From Poa pratensis (taxonomy: Eukaryota > Streptophyta > Magnoliopsida > Poales > Poaceae), in NCBI GenBank assembly GCA_947311845.1, contig CAMZMU010000107.1:35361320-35425319 (forward strand): a DNA stretch of 64,000 nt, written 5' to 3'. Below the pieces are notes generated by a model that was not told the DNA's origin, did not search any database, and saw nothing but the letters and a program-made list of their open reading frames with translations. Position 1 is the stretch's first letter, and each line of letters starts with the position of its first letter. Below, one piece after another: positions 11,901-24,240 of this stretch. A program made the translations under genes and the position numbers.

Positions 11901-14690
11901 ATGTTTTAAAAATTAGACCTAAAGAAAATTTTACATTTCAGTTTATGTGTGATCCATAAAGAATCATTTCTAAGATTTATCCAATGCAGCGAACATTTGG
12001 ATAGGAACTTTTCAAAATTCTTTTGATTACTTTCAGCATGAAGTGAATAGACATACATTGTCCATATCAAGTTGAAACCTTGTGGATGAGTTGTTATCAA
12101 ATCAATCGGATATGTTGACATTGATACTTCTATCGTAGAAACACCATTCTCTCAAATCGTGAATCCTAACCTCTATGCACATGTTGCGCCTGATTACTAT
12201 TTTTTTGGTTGTCAACAAATTTGCTAGGAGGTTATGAACGACGTGATCAATTCAAATTGCTTCACCCCAATACTGTTCATGACAATGTTGATATTAGACA
12301 GAGCAATCTGCCCCCAAAAAAAGTAAAAAAAAATATATATTACTATTTCAACGCAAAATTTGCATTCGTGGTAAACGGCTGGAAGACAATATCATGTGGC
12401 CTAACTATCTCAGTTACTATATGGATACAATTATATGCGCAAATTAGTTGAGAACCATGGATGATATGAAATACAATCTTATAGTATTTAATCACATTAA
12501 TATTTTGTATTACAAAGATACTATCAACATCTGATATTTCATCAACAGATATCCAGATATCCAAATAACCAACCGAGACACAACTCAAGACCTGCCAGAA
12601 CACATTTTTTTATGCCTTTGGTTTGCAATTCGTCAATAATGACTTATATTAGTGTTAGATTTTTTTAAATAATTTTAAACATCTTCTAGGTGCACCTTGA
12701 GATATATGGAAGTCCTAAGCACCTTATATTTGCAATAAATTATCTATGACAACAACCGTTTTTCTGACAAACTATATGTTCTTAAAGCCTTTGTGTTCTC
12801 CTTCGTTTTTGATTTTTATGTATCAACTATTTTTAATGGATCAATAAAGATAGATTATTGTTACCAAAACAAAAGGTGCATGCACACTCGATATAATTTT
12901 GAAAATGCTTTATCAGATTCACTACATATAGTAAAGTAGTATAGTCTATCCTCGAATTTTTCCACATAACCAGTCATGTTCCCGTGTATACCAATTTGCA
13001 TTTGCAGTCTAGCATGTGCTTACCTTGCTAGGAGTGTGTGTAATTCCTTTGGAAAATTCCAAGTACAACCCATACGGATTACAAAAAAAGATCAATTCAT
13101 GCTCTCCTCTACCTGTCATGTCATAAGACGCTTTCCATATCCACGTTCGGCGCACACACATACATGAAAAGGACTTCTTTATTAACATTTGTTTTGCACA
13201 GGGCCTGCTAGGAGCAAATCTATTGGCATAGATACAGACAGGTGACTTATGGGTTGTTTCCTCTGCCTAAGTCGCAGCCAAATTTGTGGCACATTTTTAT
13301 TTACAACTACCACGATAAAAAAAACTTCAAGATTTTTTACTTAGATCTAATTATTACGATAATTTGGAGGATGTGGATGAACTTAGTGCCACTATTTTAT
13401 TTTAGAGATAAATTGTGTCAATCTGGTGACGTGACTAATAATGTTTTAAATCCAATCTGTTTATTTTAGACCTAACTATCAGGATAATTTGGATGATGTC
13501 GATCAACATGGTACCTCTATTTTAGACCAATGTATGATATAAGCAAAATACGCTTTAATGATTTTGTAAAATCATTAGAGTTTGTAAGCAAGTTATTTTT
13601 CGTATGTTTGTTTGGAACTTTTACGCTTTCTCTCGTGAAAAGAAGACGTACAGAAAAACAAATTGCTCATTAAGGATCCTAGCCATCCTCGACTCCATAA
13701 TTCTATCACCAAGAACCTCCTCTCTGTCCTTTTACCTTTTCACGGAGGGAGGCCCTAATCAATCCCTAGAGTGTAGTTTACGTCAGCAATGGCGGCGGTT
13801 GACATAAATTGTCGAGGGGGCGAAATAGAATATATTAGTGTGTCAGGAGGGCGGCAAAATACTAAATTTTCCTTTCTATGCCCTTCCCAGTTTTTTTTCT
13901 CGACTTAGTCCAAAGCCGAGTGCGGTGGCCACATCTAACTTACACTAACCTCTAACTCTGCATGATGGTATGTACATTCTTCACCACAATGTCGTGGTGG
14001 TAGATATGGCGTCGTACAAAATAGAAGCATAATGTATCCGTCTAATTATTTGTGTGTTGGTAGACATTTTGTCTTGTCAGGGTTTGTCCTTGGCACCACT
14101 ACATGTGCCACAACTTCTTTATACTCTTTAAAGTATATGTCTCTTGTAATTTTTCTAAAACTGTAAGATTAATTTAACTTTTGCAATATGTATTTAATTA
14201 TATATATTACTATAGATGATATTCGTATATAGTGAAAATCAGTGGTGACGTTTTGACACTCGGGAGCATATGGTTCGGTTTTAAAAACGCACATTAAACG
14301 TATTGTGAGATGTCAGAAAATTTCGGACACAAAAAATTCTCGTGTACATGTCGATATTCTATATGCTCACAAAGTCGTCTCATGAAAAACCGATATTTTT
14401 TGTGTCGTGTGTAAAATGACAAAATTTGGTGCTAAAAAAATGCTTTTCACGAAACATTTTTTGGTCTTTTTTACTCGTACTACTAAAATATTTGTTTTGG
14501 AATACGCGCCAAATAGAATGTCGAGAGATATGCACCAATTTTTTTCGAATATTTTGGACATTTTTAAAAAAAATCGGTGAAAGAAGCATATACTCTAATG
14601 TCCAAATTAATTTTTCCGTGCAAATCATCTTTTACAGGTCGCCATCATGTTCTAGTACGGAGTATATAACTATTGTTCCTGACATGCACA
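8970..14690. other. Gene-poor AT-rich stretch of decayed repeats
   Basis: No reading frame longer than about 100 codons has a recognisable domain. The DNA is AT-rich with many short A/T runs, as in an old degraded transposon. About 9440-9660 has repeated TAGTATCATA-like words typical of a small MITE. About 14280-14620 is dense in AAAATTT/GTGTC words of the kind seen near cereal transposon ends. I cannot name a family for the rest. Confidence 0.5.
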
Positions 14691-14699
14691 TGATGTTAG

Positions 14700-15072
14700 C
14701 TAGTAAAACTTGATCGGTCCGATCAGCCTATCTTTTAATGTGCGATCAGCTTTGTTGCTTTAAAAACAATGGAATCGATCAGCTTCTCGTATCCTGCCTG
14801 GACTCCATCAACGTAAATCTCTTCACCATAAATCTGACGGTTTATGACGTCATATTTCTAGTTAAGTCAATTGTATTTGGCATGGACTCTTGTTTGTACG
14901 TGTCAAAAATGACTTGTTTGTACACGATTAATATTGTACGTAACTTATTCATCTTTTAATCTCAACCATCACAACTAAAATCAACGGATTATATATTTCT
15001 AACCTATGTGGCTTAACGTGGTGTCTCGAAAAACTAACTCATTTTGCTTTTAATATATAATAGATAGATAGA
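14700..15072 (-). mobile_element. Short non-autonomous Helitron, 373 bp
   Basis: Minus strand: the 5' end is TCTATCTATCTATTATATAT at 15072, preceded by A. The 3' end at 14700 has a perfect 7-base stem (TGATCGG/CCGATCA, 1-base loop) followed by AGTTTTACTAG. The base after CTAG is C rather than the usual T, the one departure from the standard. No coding capacity. Confidence 0.6.
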
Positions 15073-15594
15073 TGATCCTCACCTTTCAGTTAAAGTCGCA
15101 TCCAGACTCCAGTGTTGTGTTGAGACGGTGGTAATTGGGATGCTGCCTAGATGCTAACCGAAGGTAGGACGGATGGGAAAACTCCAACCTAAGTGTAATA
15201 TCACCTTGTAGAAATAGGTTGGAGAAACCTCCTCATGGAAATGACCTATCACAGGTTTCTCTATCGGCCTCCGCACCAGTTTATTTATATTTTTTCTGAG
15301 CAGCTGCCTCCACCATTTCTTTCAAAGATCAGTTTGCACTTTGTTTGCTATTCGCCTGCCTTTTTTATTCCATGAAAACGCGACCCAGAAAAAAGTACAA
15401 TACATCAGTCTACTGATCACTTGTCCAAACTAGCACACACAAGACACATGAACACACACATGTATATAGTAACCTCGCAAGAACACACGGCTGTGTTCTC
15501 CAAGATCTCGGCTCACACACGCATACATTCACCTTCTTTTTATTTATTTTGAGCAAACTGCTGACCAGGCGCAGGTGTTTTGTGGACGCTCAGC

Positions 15595-16045
15595 TTATGG
15601 GTGCATCTCCGCCTCGGGGCGGTACATGGGCTCCGGCATCTCGTCGAAACGCTGGCAGCACCGGCAGCCGCCGTAGTACCCGCGGCCGCAGCAGCCCCAC
15701 CGGCAGTACCCACCACCGCGGCCTGGGTACCCGCCTCCTCCGCGGCCAGGGTACGGGTAGTACCCTCCTCCTCCACGCCCGGGATAACCGCCTCCACCCC
15801 GGTACGGGTACCCTCCGCCGCCACGGTAGTAGTCCTGTAAGTCAGCCGTGGGCTCCTCCTTCTTGGCCTCTGCATCAACACATAAGCATTCATAGTTAAG
15901 TATGGATGTATGCAAAATAGTAGCAGCATCACCAGAACTAATTCTAGTGTAAGAGCTCACGAGTTTTTTCTTCGGCCGAGGCGACCATCAGAGCAGCAGC
16001 AAGCAGCAGAGCAAACACGAGAAGGAAGCCCTTGTACGTCGCCAT
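15595..16045 (-). CDS. GRP-B: secreted glycine-rich protein with six-cysteine C-terminus, 119 aa
   Basis: Exon 1 is 15961-16045 (85 nt), intron 15870-15960 (GT-AG, phase 1), exon 2 15595-15869. The ATG has a good context (AACCATGGCG). Residues 1-24 are a signal peptide (MATYKGFLLVFALLLAAALM then VASA), so the product should enter the secretory pathway. Then come E-E-K-T-Q-A-K-K-E-E-P, a repeat of GGGGYPYR, GGGGYPGR and GGGGYYPYPGR, and a tail with six cysteines (C-x3-CC-x7-C-x-CC) ending in an M-P-E-P-M-Y-R motif. This layout fits plant class II GRPs. In that family the Arabidopsis member GRP3 binds a wall-associated kinase; whether this one does is unknown. It is the closest paralogue of GRP-A, and homology continues through both flanks (about 7688-8940 against 15348-16590). 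It appears intact. Confidence 0.88.
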
Positions 16046-16146
16046 GGTTGATCCCTCTTCTCCTCACTATGTATCTGTCGATCACTGTATTATGAGATTG
16101 TGTATGAGCTAGCTTGATGAGAATCTATGCATGGAGAGCAAGCGTA

Positions 16147-16152
16147 TTTATA
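16147..16152 (-). promoter_or_regulatory. TATA box of GRP-B
   Basis: CTATAAATACG on the minus strand, about 105 bases upstream of the start codon. Confidence 0.75.
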
Positions 16153-16269
16153 GGCAGAGAGGAGGGACCTATGGCAATGTAGGTTGGAGTGGAAATGCTT
16201 AGTAGAGAGCAAGTTGACGTGTCGTCGTCGCCGTGCATGTGGATGGCCCCCGACAGTAGCTAACGGTTG

Positions 16270-16340
16270 GCGGATGGACGGCATGCATTAACCTCTTCAT
16301 GCATGCAAGTCGCAAGAGCTCTGCATTATCTTATCTTCAC
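16270..16340 (-). promoter_or_regulatory. Conserved GRP upstream block, copy in GRP-B
   Basis: The + strand has GATGGACGGCATGCATTAAC, TCATGCATGCAAG, then CTGCATTATCTTATCTTCAC, in the same order as upstream of GRP-A. Function is inferred from conservation. Confidence 0.55.
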
Positions 16341-16508
16341 AGTGTGACTTGTGAGACAGTGAGAGTGGATGGAACGTCAAGTTTGACTCGGCCATGCGAT
16401 GGCGATGCATCAAGCATTAATCCATGACTGGTTATTCAACTCCACTGGATATCATAAACTGACACGTACGGCAATGCATTCATTCGTGGAGTGCAAATTT
16501 TTAGGTCC

Positions 16509-17700
16509 AAATGTATCGAGTACCTTCTTGATAATAGTATATGGATATCTGCTACTTGGTCGATCGCCATTATGGTGCTTCATGTGCTGCCAAAAATTAA
16601 AAAAATGTCTGCATAAATATTATAAGTACTATCAAAGTTATATTTTTTTTAGAGTTAATGCACTAGTTCTACCATCTGATTAGATAGAAAAGAGATTTTT
16701 ATACAAACTCGAGTTGCATGCACCATCAAGTGGTAGAGAACAGCGGCTAAACAAAGTGTTATGCATCCGTAAGACGCGTGCCCGCGTCGGTTGGCTGAGT
16801 GGCACGGAAAAATGCATCGAGTACCTTCTCGATGATATAGTATATATATATATTTTTTTTGCGAAGATACAGCCAGAGCATTACAGCAAGACATTTACAA
16901 AAAGGACCTCCTCGAAGCACAAAATTACACCCAAGTCCTTCTCCTGTAACGCGAAGCCACCGACGAGACGCAGAACGCACCGACGGCGCGCCGCCGCCAC
17001 ATCGCCACACTGACCTTGGATCGGCTGATGTCCCCAGGCGGACGGGAAGTCGTCGGAACTCGGAATCCGAAGATCCTCCATCCTACACCACCGGTCGCAT
17101 CGCCATCTTGCACCAACTCGAGCTGCATCGAGAACTTCAAAAGCCGAGATCGTCGTCTTCAATCTCCGGCACGGGGACGTCGCCCACGGCAGCTGCCCAG
17201 AGCTGCGAGGACGACGGAGGTAGCAGATCCACGCCAGAGCTCCACCGGAGCGCCGTCGTCGGGGGGGGGGGGGGGGGGGAAGATCTCCACCTGCAAAACA
17301 ACACCACCACACCGACAGCGCCACCGCCCTCCCAACGCCGCCGGCGGAACACCTAGCTAACCCTACACTATATACACACCGGGATCCGGCGTTCCCCCAC
17401 CCTCCCGCTGCCGAAGTAGCCGGCGGAGGAGAGGAAACGGCCGGATCCGCGGCGGCGAGGTGGGTTGACCAGGAAAGGTTCAGAAAATCGCCTCACACCT
17501 ACTGTAGACGAAGGGGAGGAGACGGCCAAGGTTCCATCTGTGGCTATGATATAGTATATTGATATTTGATATCAATAGTATATTGATATTTGCTACTCAC
17601 CATTACGGCGCGCTTCACGTGCTGCCAATTTTTCTCGAAAAAATGTCTACATATATTCATCTATAAGACGCGCCCGCGTGTCCGTCTGACGGGCAAACCC
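16509..17700. repeat. Local tandem duplication upstream of GRP-B, split by a retroposon
   Basis: The series ATCGAGTACCTTCT, TAGTATATGGATAT(C/T)TGCTAC, CCATTA(T/C)GG, TTCA(T/C)GTGCTGCC, then AAGACGCG(TG)CCCGCGT appears once at about 16509-16790 and again at about 16815-17690. The second copy is interrupted by the retroposon at 16846-17545. The outer GRP-B promoter was thus duplicated in tandem before the insertion. Confidence 0.6.
16846..17545 (-). mobile_element. Non-autonomous LINE-like retroposon with poly(A) and 14-bp target duplication
   Basis: ATGATATAGTATAT flanks the element exactly (16832-16845 and 17546-17559). On the minus strand it ends ...GCTGTATCTTCGC plus an A run (T run at 16853-16860 on the + strand), so it moved by target-primed reverse transcription. 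The body is GC-rich with a G/C homopolymer near 17264. Long frames inside are artefacts of composition; no ORF1 or RT domain is visible. Confidence 0.8.
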
Positions 17701-17728
17701 CTAGCCACGAACGACGCATAGCCTTCCT

Positions 17729-17915
17729 CAGGGGCAGACACAGAAATATTTTTGAGATGGGGGCACACTATGTGATTAGGGGCATTTCTCATATAAGTTC
17801 AAATTTTTAAATATTTTCCTTCTTAAAATAAATATATTCTACTGTATTTTCAATTTTTGTGTGGGGGCCAAGAAGGCAAGACCCCCACATTAGCTCCTAC
17901 CTAGGTCTGCCCCTG
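17729..17915. mobile_element. hAT-type MITE, 187 bp
   Basis: Terminal inverted repeats are CAGGGGCAGAC at 17729 and GTCTGCCCCTG ending at 17915. Flanking 8-base sequences GCCTTCCT and GCCCTCCT differ at one base, consistent with an 8-bp hAT target duplication. Non-coding. Confidence 0.7.
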
Positions 17916-17923
17916 GCCCTCCT

Positions 17924-20441
17924 TCTCCTCCGCCCCCCCCCCCCCCCCGGCAGCCATTGGATGATGCATCATAGGTTTTTTTGATTTGGGACAATTGACT
18001 ACAAAATGTCGCCTAATAGGTTTTTCCGTCCAGATTTGGGGATATATTTTCTTTGTCGACAAGAAAGTAGTCTATTGTTGATGTTGCGGAGTGACGTGGC
18101 GATACCTTTTTGTTATGATATGCGAGGTAGCAGGGGGCTCCCCTTTTACATATTTCTTAGTTTCTCTCGTAGTAATCACTAGTCACTCGTGTTCAATTGT
18201 GTTTAATATCGGATGGATTTCTATTTTCCAATTAGACTTTTATATATGCCAAAAAAAATTGGTACGTTTGTGTTTATCTTACAATGGATAAGTTATCACC
18301 TGTTGTATGGAAGTTTTGCTTTTTGTAGTCATTTCCCCCTTCTTTCATTTTGGCCGTGATGACAAAAAAATGTTGATATACTCAACCAAATATATCATGC
18401 CATAAATTATGTTCACTCTACAAAATAAATATGTTCATGAATATATAGATTTTTTCACTATACTAAAAATAAAGATTTGAGAACCAAATCGAGATGTTCA
18501 TGCTCCACTGAAAAATATTTTCAATGAATTGCCAAACAGATGCTCATGCTTGAGTGGAAACATATTTATACTTATGTAAAAAAATGTCATTGATTACATC
18601 AGATTGTGTTCAGGATCCACCCAAGAAAACTTTCATATAAAGCTTTTTTTTCGAAGATGGATAACGAGTTATAGATGTATATATAACTACATTTTGCCAT
18701 GTACATATTAAAATATAACTAATATAATGTTTTAGCAGATCAAGTTGAGGCTTTATTGATTCCATCTCGGATGGCATAGTTGCTTCTTCTACTGCCTTGG
18801 GCATTAAACTCCCCTCCAAAGGACCATAACTTTTTTTTTTCATCTGTTCCTTCCTACTCTTCCTTAAGTTTGATTCTTCATTCCATGATTGTGTAGACTG
18901 TTTAACAAAGCATGCTCCTTGTTTATGTTTTTGTTAGGATCGATGACGACATCATTTTCTTGATATATATATCACCTTCTCAGATCGGGATTTGATCTTC
19001 TATATCTGATCTATCATATATGGTTGTCATGAGGAGCTCAGTGAGCATTGTTTTTACTTTTTAGTGTGGTAACCATAAAAAATTACTACCATCTGATTTT
19101 CATCTTTATTCTTTTGACATTTGAAATACTGATTTCTTCTTGAAACCAAGTTCACTAGTTTGTAGAAATATGTTCATTCTATTTTTAGAACATGTCCATG
19201 TTTGTGTCGAGAAATATTCACGGGTGTAGTAAAATATGTTAACACTGATTTTTTCATAAAGAAATAAATATATTTCAAAAAATCTAGTAAAAAAAATCTT
19301 CTTGCCTAAATGAAGATGCACACGCTCACATACAAAAAGAAATAGTATTTTGGATAGCGCTTGTTGTTTCTTACAAATATATGATGCTTTACAAGATGAG
19401 TCTACAACCTAGTAAGTGTTATATGATACCACACATCTAAATATGGAAGTACTAACATAGACTAATTTTTCGACCATTGTGTTAGCCTTACCTCCTAATT
19501 TTAACCATTTGATACCCCTACTATGTATTTTTTATTTAGTAAGTCAAATGATTACACTGGGGGTAGCAACATGAAAAAATTGTAAAAACATCAACTCATT
19601 AATCGTGCCATGATTTTTTTACTAGGTTTTGCACGACGCAGAACAAGTGCAAAGTTATGTTTCTTGACTTGTACGTGTGTATGCATACATAAATTATATT
19701 GATAACAATACGGATACAAAGTTGGCACAATACAAGAAAGAAAATTAGGAGAATAGAAGCGATTATACTGCTGCATACTGCCATCACCGCAATTACCAAG
19801 CACCCACCTCCTTCCCCGTCTTTAGAAAAGAAGAACACAAAAATTTGGTCCACATCTTGACGCTAAAAAAACCATTGCCATGAGGCATTAACAAGCTGTG
19901 ATAACCACCAGCCCCGTAATACTGGATCTAGCTAGCCCGATAAAAACATCAGTCGGAGGACCCCTCCGAGCCTCTTCAACGCCGGATTCGCCGCCAACAC
20001 CACCCCAACCTCAATAGGCTCTCGAATTCCCCACCGTCTACCGTAGATCTGAATTACTTAGCACCGCCGCACTCCACGAGCAGCCCATCACCACCGCCAC
20101 GTCAAGACGCAATGTCAGGTTGAATCTACTCCAGCAGTTTGGACTCACAAGGCTCTCGCCAGCGCCAACAACACCTCCAACGGGCAGGAGCATGGGCTGA
20201 AATACCATTATTCATCCTAGCAACATCGACATCAGCCCCCCTCCCCTCGTGCTGCCAAGGTGGCGATTGGAGGGGAAGCATAGTGGCACATCTCTGGCGA
20301 GAATGTTGGATACGGAACCTCCTCAGTGGCAGCTAGGTAAGGAACGGGAGGATGACATAACCACAGCAGGTCATGAGCAAAGTTATGAAAAACTAAAGCA
20401 GGCGTGCATGGTCTGTAAGTGCTTCATCAGGTATATATTCA
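17924..20441. other. Intergenic, no gene recognised
   Basis: Bases 17924-19850 are AT-rich with only short chance frames. Bases 19860-20440 are richer in GC and read like a decayed retroposon or captured coding fragment, but I find no domain and no clean ends. Confidence 0.5.
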
Positions 20442-23400
20442 TTCTATGATTCCGGCCATATGCTCCAGCACCGACAATAAGAATCTTGTTGAAGCATATA
20501 GTTTCGCAGCATGTCCAAAAGAATGGGAAAGCTAGAAAATCAAAGGGCAAAGGAAACAAACATCAAACGAACGAAGACACAACAAGGGAATGGTTAAAAG
20601 GTCTAAGCGGTTCGTCGCTCATCGGGTGGTATGTGTAGCTTCTCTAATTGCCGTTAAAAGGTCTAAGCGGTTCGTCGCTCATCGGTGATAGCGATTAATT
20701 GTCTTTTGGTTAATGACATCCTCCTTTCTTCTCTCAGTTCACCTCCCCCAGCTACTTTTATTTTAGGGTTTATGGATCTTTTCATTACTCCAACATAGGT
20801 ACAACTAGATGATGCCCCGTGTGTTGCTGCGGGAATTTTATAGGTAATGATGCGAAAATCAAAGCAAACAAATCTATTAAATTAAGTTGCCAAAATAAAC
20901 ACATATGCAGCAGTTGACTGGCTGGATCCAGACCATCACAAAACATTATACATAAATTCATTTTCTCACAATCTATACTTACCACCTGATGACAGTCTAC
21001 ATATGATCACCGGGCTCTCTGTCGCCATAGGCAGCCTCTGGTACGTACATGCCCAACGCTGAAAATGTGTTTCTAACATATCACCATATAATGCTTATTT
21101 GACTAAACATGAAAATGTAAGGCAATCAGCAACTGCAGGCACTGCTTGGTTGGCTTGGTTGAGGGGTACTGGAGCACCGTATGGAGTTTGCGCTTAACTT
21201 AGCACCTGCTTGCTTGCTTTTGTAGGGGATTAGTGAGGCTGCTATTGTCATGGTGCAGAGCATCTCGTCAGGGCTCCGTCCGAGCTTAAAACCTAACTTC
21301 TGCCACTTGGACTTCGTTTGCCGCTTTGTACAATGTCTGTCTGAAACAAAAATGACAATTTACATATATTAAAAAAGAAATTTGCATATGAATTTGACAC
21401 AAATATCACTTACTTGCTAGTTTCAGCATTCCCCAATGGCGTAAATTCAATTTTGTAAATTCTTAATACCGATAATTTGCTACAACTAAATGATAATTAT
21501 AATGATGAGTTTATGTGTAAGATAATTTTGACCAGAAACTAAATATGTATCAGTCAGATCATTTGCAACTTTGGAGGCAAAGGATATACTACCTGATATG
21601 GGGATAAGTATCACTCATAAAGAGCCATGCCACTTTCAGTCTGTAAGCGTGATTGTAACTCACTGAGATGACCATATATCAAAAAGTTTTGTCAGTATAG
21701 TGCTGCAATTGAATCGGAAAACATGTTTGCATATGATGAATAGTCAACTAAGTTAAAAAAAAATAGCAATGATATTTCTCACTGAACAAATCTTGTACAG
21801 AACATAAAAAAAAGAGAGAGTCTGAGAGCACCTTAATTACCTGCTACTCGTTAGCCTCACATAATTGAGTTCAGAGATGGATTCTGCACAAAGCGCCTGG
21901 CCAATCTTGAACCAAAGTGGAAGGATCTACAACATCATAACAAAATAAATTCTCAAAATGTGTTGATGGGGCCACTGATTACTGAATTGAGGTCTGGCTG
22001 CTTGGAGATGGGCTCGGAGCCTCAGATTCAGTTCATGGTCATCCTTAAACTCCAACGAAACGACGACAATGACTCGGATTTGGGTCTTGCATGGTCACCC
22101 AGAACTGCACGGCTATGGGCCTATGGCCACTCCCGAAGGCTACTGCGACGGCCACTGGGACTCGGTCCTAGCCTCCTTGGTCACCCTGGAACTGGACGAC
22201 TACGGTGTCGGCTACTCGGATTCTGTTCTTGAGGACCCTGTTGGCGGATGCGGCGGCCAGATTTCTGGTATCAGCGCTGGGTGGCAGCTTGGAGATGAGC
22301 TCAGTTAAGATGACCATGGTGGACATGCATGGAGTAATCGAGGGAGGGAGGAAGTCAAGTGACAGACCTGGTCCTCCACATGTAGAGCACTCCTACCTTT
22401 TGTTGCGTGGAGAAACATTGGAGGAGACGAAGAGAAAGGGATTCTGGTAGCGACCTCAACATTAACTGCGTGGAAAATTTAGTGGAGGAATTAGAGGGGC
22501 GTCGATTCAGTGAAGCCGGGAGTGAAACGAAACGACAGACGTCGCTGGGAGGGCCACAGGAAGGTGAATGGAGAAGAAAAATAAATGGGCTAGATTAAGG
22601 AATGGGCTGCAATTGCACTAACGAATGAGACGTCAATTTTTCCAGCTTGAAAACAATGGCTTGTTGTTAACATTATAATCAATAAATCACAAAAATGACG
22701 TGGATGTCTGTAGTACCATGGGGACGGGTGACAACCAATAGAAAGAATCGAGGTGATGTGGCATGCTTGCATGTTCAGAGAAATCAAGTAGTGGGGTTCT
22801 CCTATTTAAATAGAGAAGATAATACTGTCAAGAGAATTTAGGAGCCACACTTGGCGACAATGATACGGAGAAATGAAGCTACGAGCAAGGTTATGAGCAT
22901 GAACATTTTTGGATATTCTCTCATGGCAAAAAGTAGCTGAAAAAAAGAGGCTCTGCATTGAAGTGAGGTGAGTCGGAGGACGAGCTCCAGGGAGATCGTT
23001 TTTTTAATTCAAAACGATGTTTTTAAGTTTTGAAAATATTGGAAAAAGTTATGGATGTCGATAATTTATGGATGGGAAAATATGGGAAAATATGGGAATA
23101 TATGCGAATCTCACACATTTGTAGACATGTGCATGTGGACAAATGATAAAACATCTTAAATTTAAAAACAGAGGAATTAGTTCACAATATGATTTGTAAT
23201 ATGAGATAAGGATGAACGGTATTTTTTTACCTAATTTTTTTAGTATTTGTCGTTAGGTCATCCACCAATATTAAATTATGTGTGCTTTAGAGCTATGTAA
23301 GTGGAGCTCCCCGATGGCCGTTGCTCATCCCTGGATCCCGCAGATACGCATAATCATTTTTTTTTTATAAAATCCACTCTTGAAGCTCAAACCATTGAAG

Positions 23401-24240
23401 AATCAGAAAAACACATGCGACACGTCCATAATTCTTTCTGGTACATACAGGGACAGAGCCAGGATTTCACCATAAGGGGGGCGAAGAGGCTAAAGGTCGC
23501 ATGTGAGAATTTTTTCCATATAAGCAGACCTAAATGCATGTAGTTTCGTTTCGTTTAAGAAGGCAAATTAGACACATAAACATCACAATATAGGAAGTGT
23601 GACTACATCATTTATATCCAAACATAGCAAAGTCGTTTGCCAATAATTTGTTTCTTCTAAATTTCTAAATTGCGTCCTCGAGTATGATAATGACTGAGAG
23701 AAAGGAGCAAACTACCTTTTTTCCTTGCCTAGGTCATGCTGAACCCCGGCCGGCTGTACGCCCGTGCTTGCAGGCTTTGCTCAGTTCTCATTTACTAGAT
23801 GGATTTTGCTTGGAGCCCCTCGACGGCGGCCGCCCAACTCAATGGAAACGAAATGTCGAAAAGCGATCTGATCTTAGCCATGTTTGCTGGTTAATGACAG
23901 ATGGACTTTTAGATGCCACGTTTGGGGTTACAGTGCTATTGTGTCAATCTGTTAGATGGGCATGTGCTTCACTGAAGATGGGCTCATTACTCGTAGCAGG
24001 TGGATTTGAGGGCAGGCTTTCCGTTCGCCCTACAGATGTGCCTTTATGACATTTATCGCCCCATTTGTTAGAACAAAATCAGAAATTCACAGTTCACATC
24101 TTTCTCTCCCTCCGGATAAGGTTCCTGTTTGAGAGGGGCGGAAAAGGCGACCGCGAGCTCCCGTCCTCGCCTGCTGCTCCCCTCCGTCTCCGGCCGCCGT
24201 TTTCGGCGCCGTGAGGCGGGGGGAGCCTCGGCTCCGTCCT
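20442..24240. repeat. Segmental duplication, copy 2 (partner 1-3728)
   Basis: Near-identical to 1-3728, same orientation. Differences include an extra 100-base block near 21672-21770 and a local rearrangement at 20597-20690. There a 34-base piece (TTAAAAGGTCTAAGCGGTTC...) occurs twice and replaces about 60 bases of copy 1. Bases 22820-24080 hold no recognised gene. Confidence 0.9.
20805..22819 (-). mobile_element. Non-autonomous Helitron (copy 2)
   Basis: Same ends as 393-2328: CTAG at 20805 after A, and a TC-type 5' end at 22819 followed by T. The 3' hairpin carries one substitution (CCCCGTGTGTTGCTGCGGG on the + strand). It carries the same possible exon fragment at about 21205-21340. It was copied as part of the larger duplication rather than by a second transposition, since the flanks match too. 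Confidence 0.65.

Noticed and set aside
5806..15072. One large 9.3-kb Helitron from the 5806 end to the 15072 end, carrying GRP-A
   Set aside because: A good 5' end exists at 7384 for the 5806 terminus and a good 3' hairpin at 14700 for the 15072 terminus, so two short elements explain the ends better.
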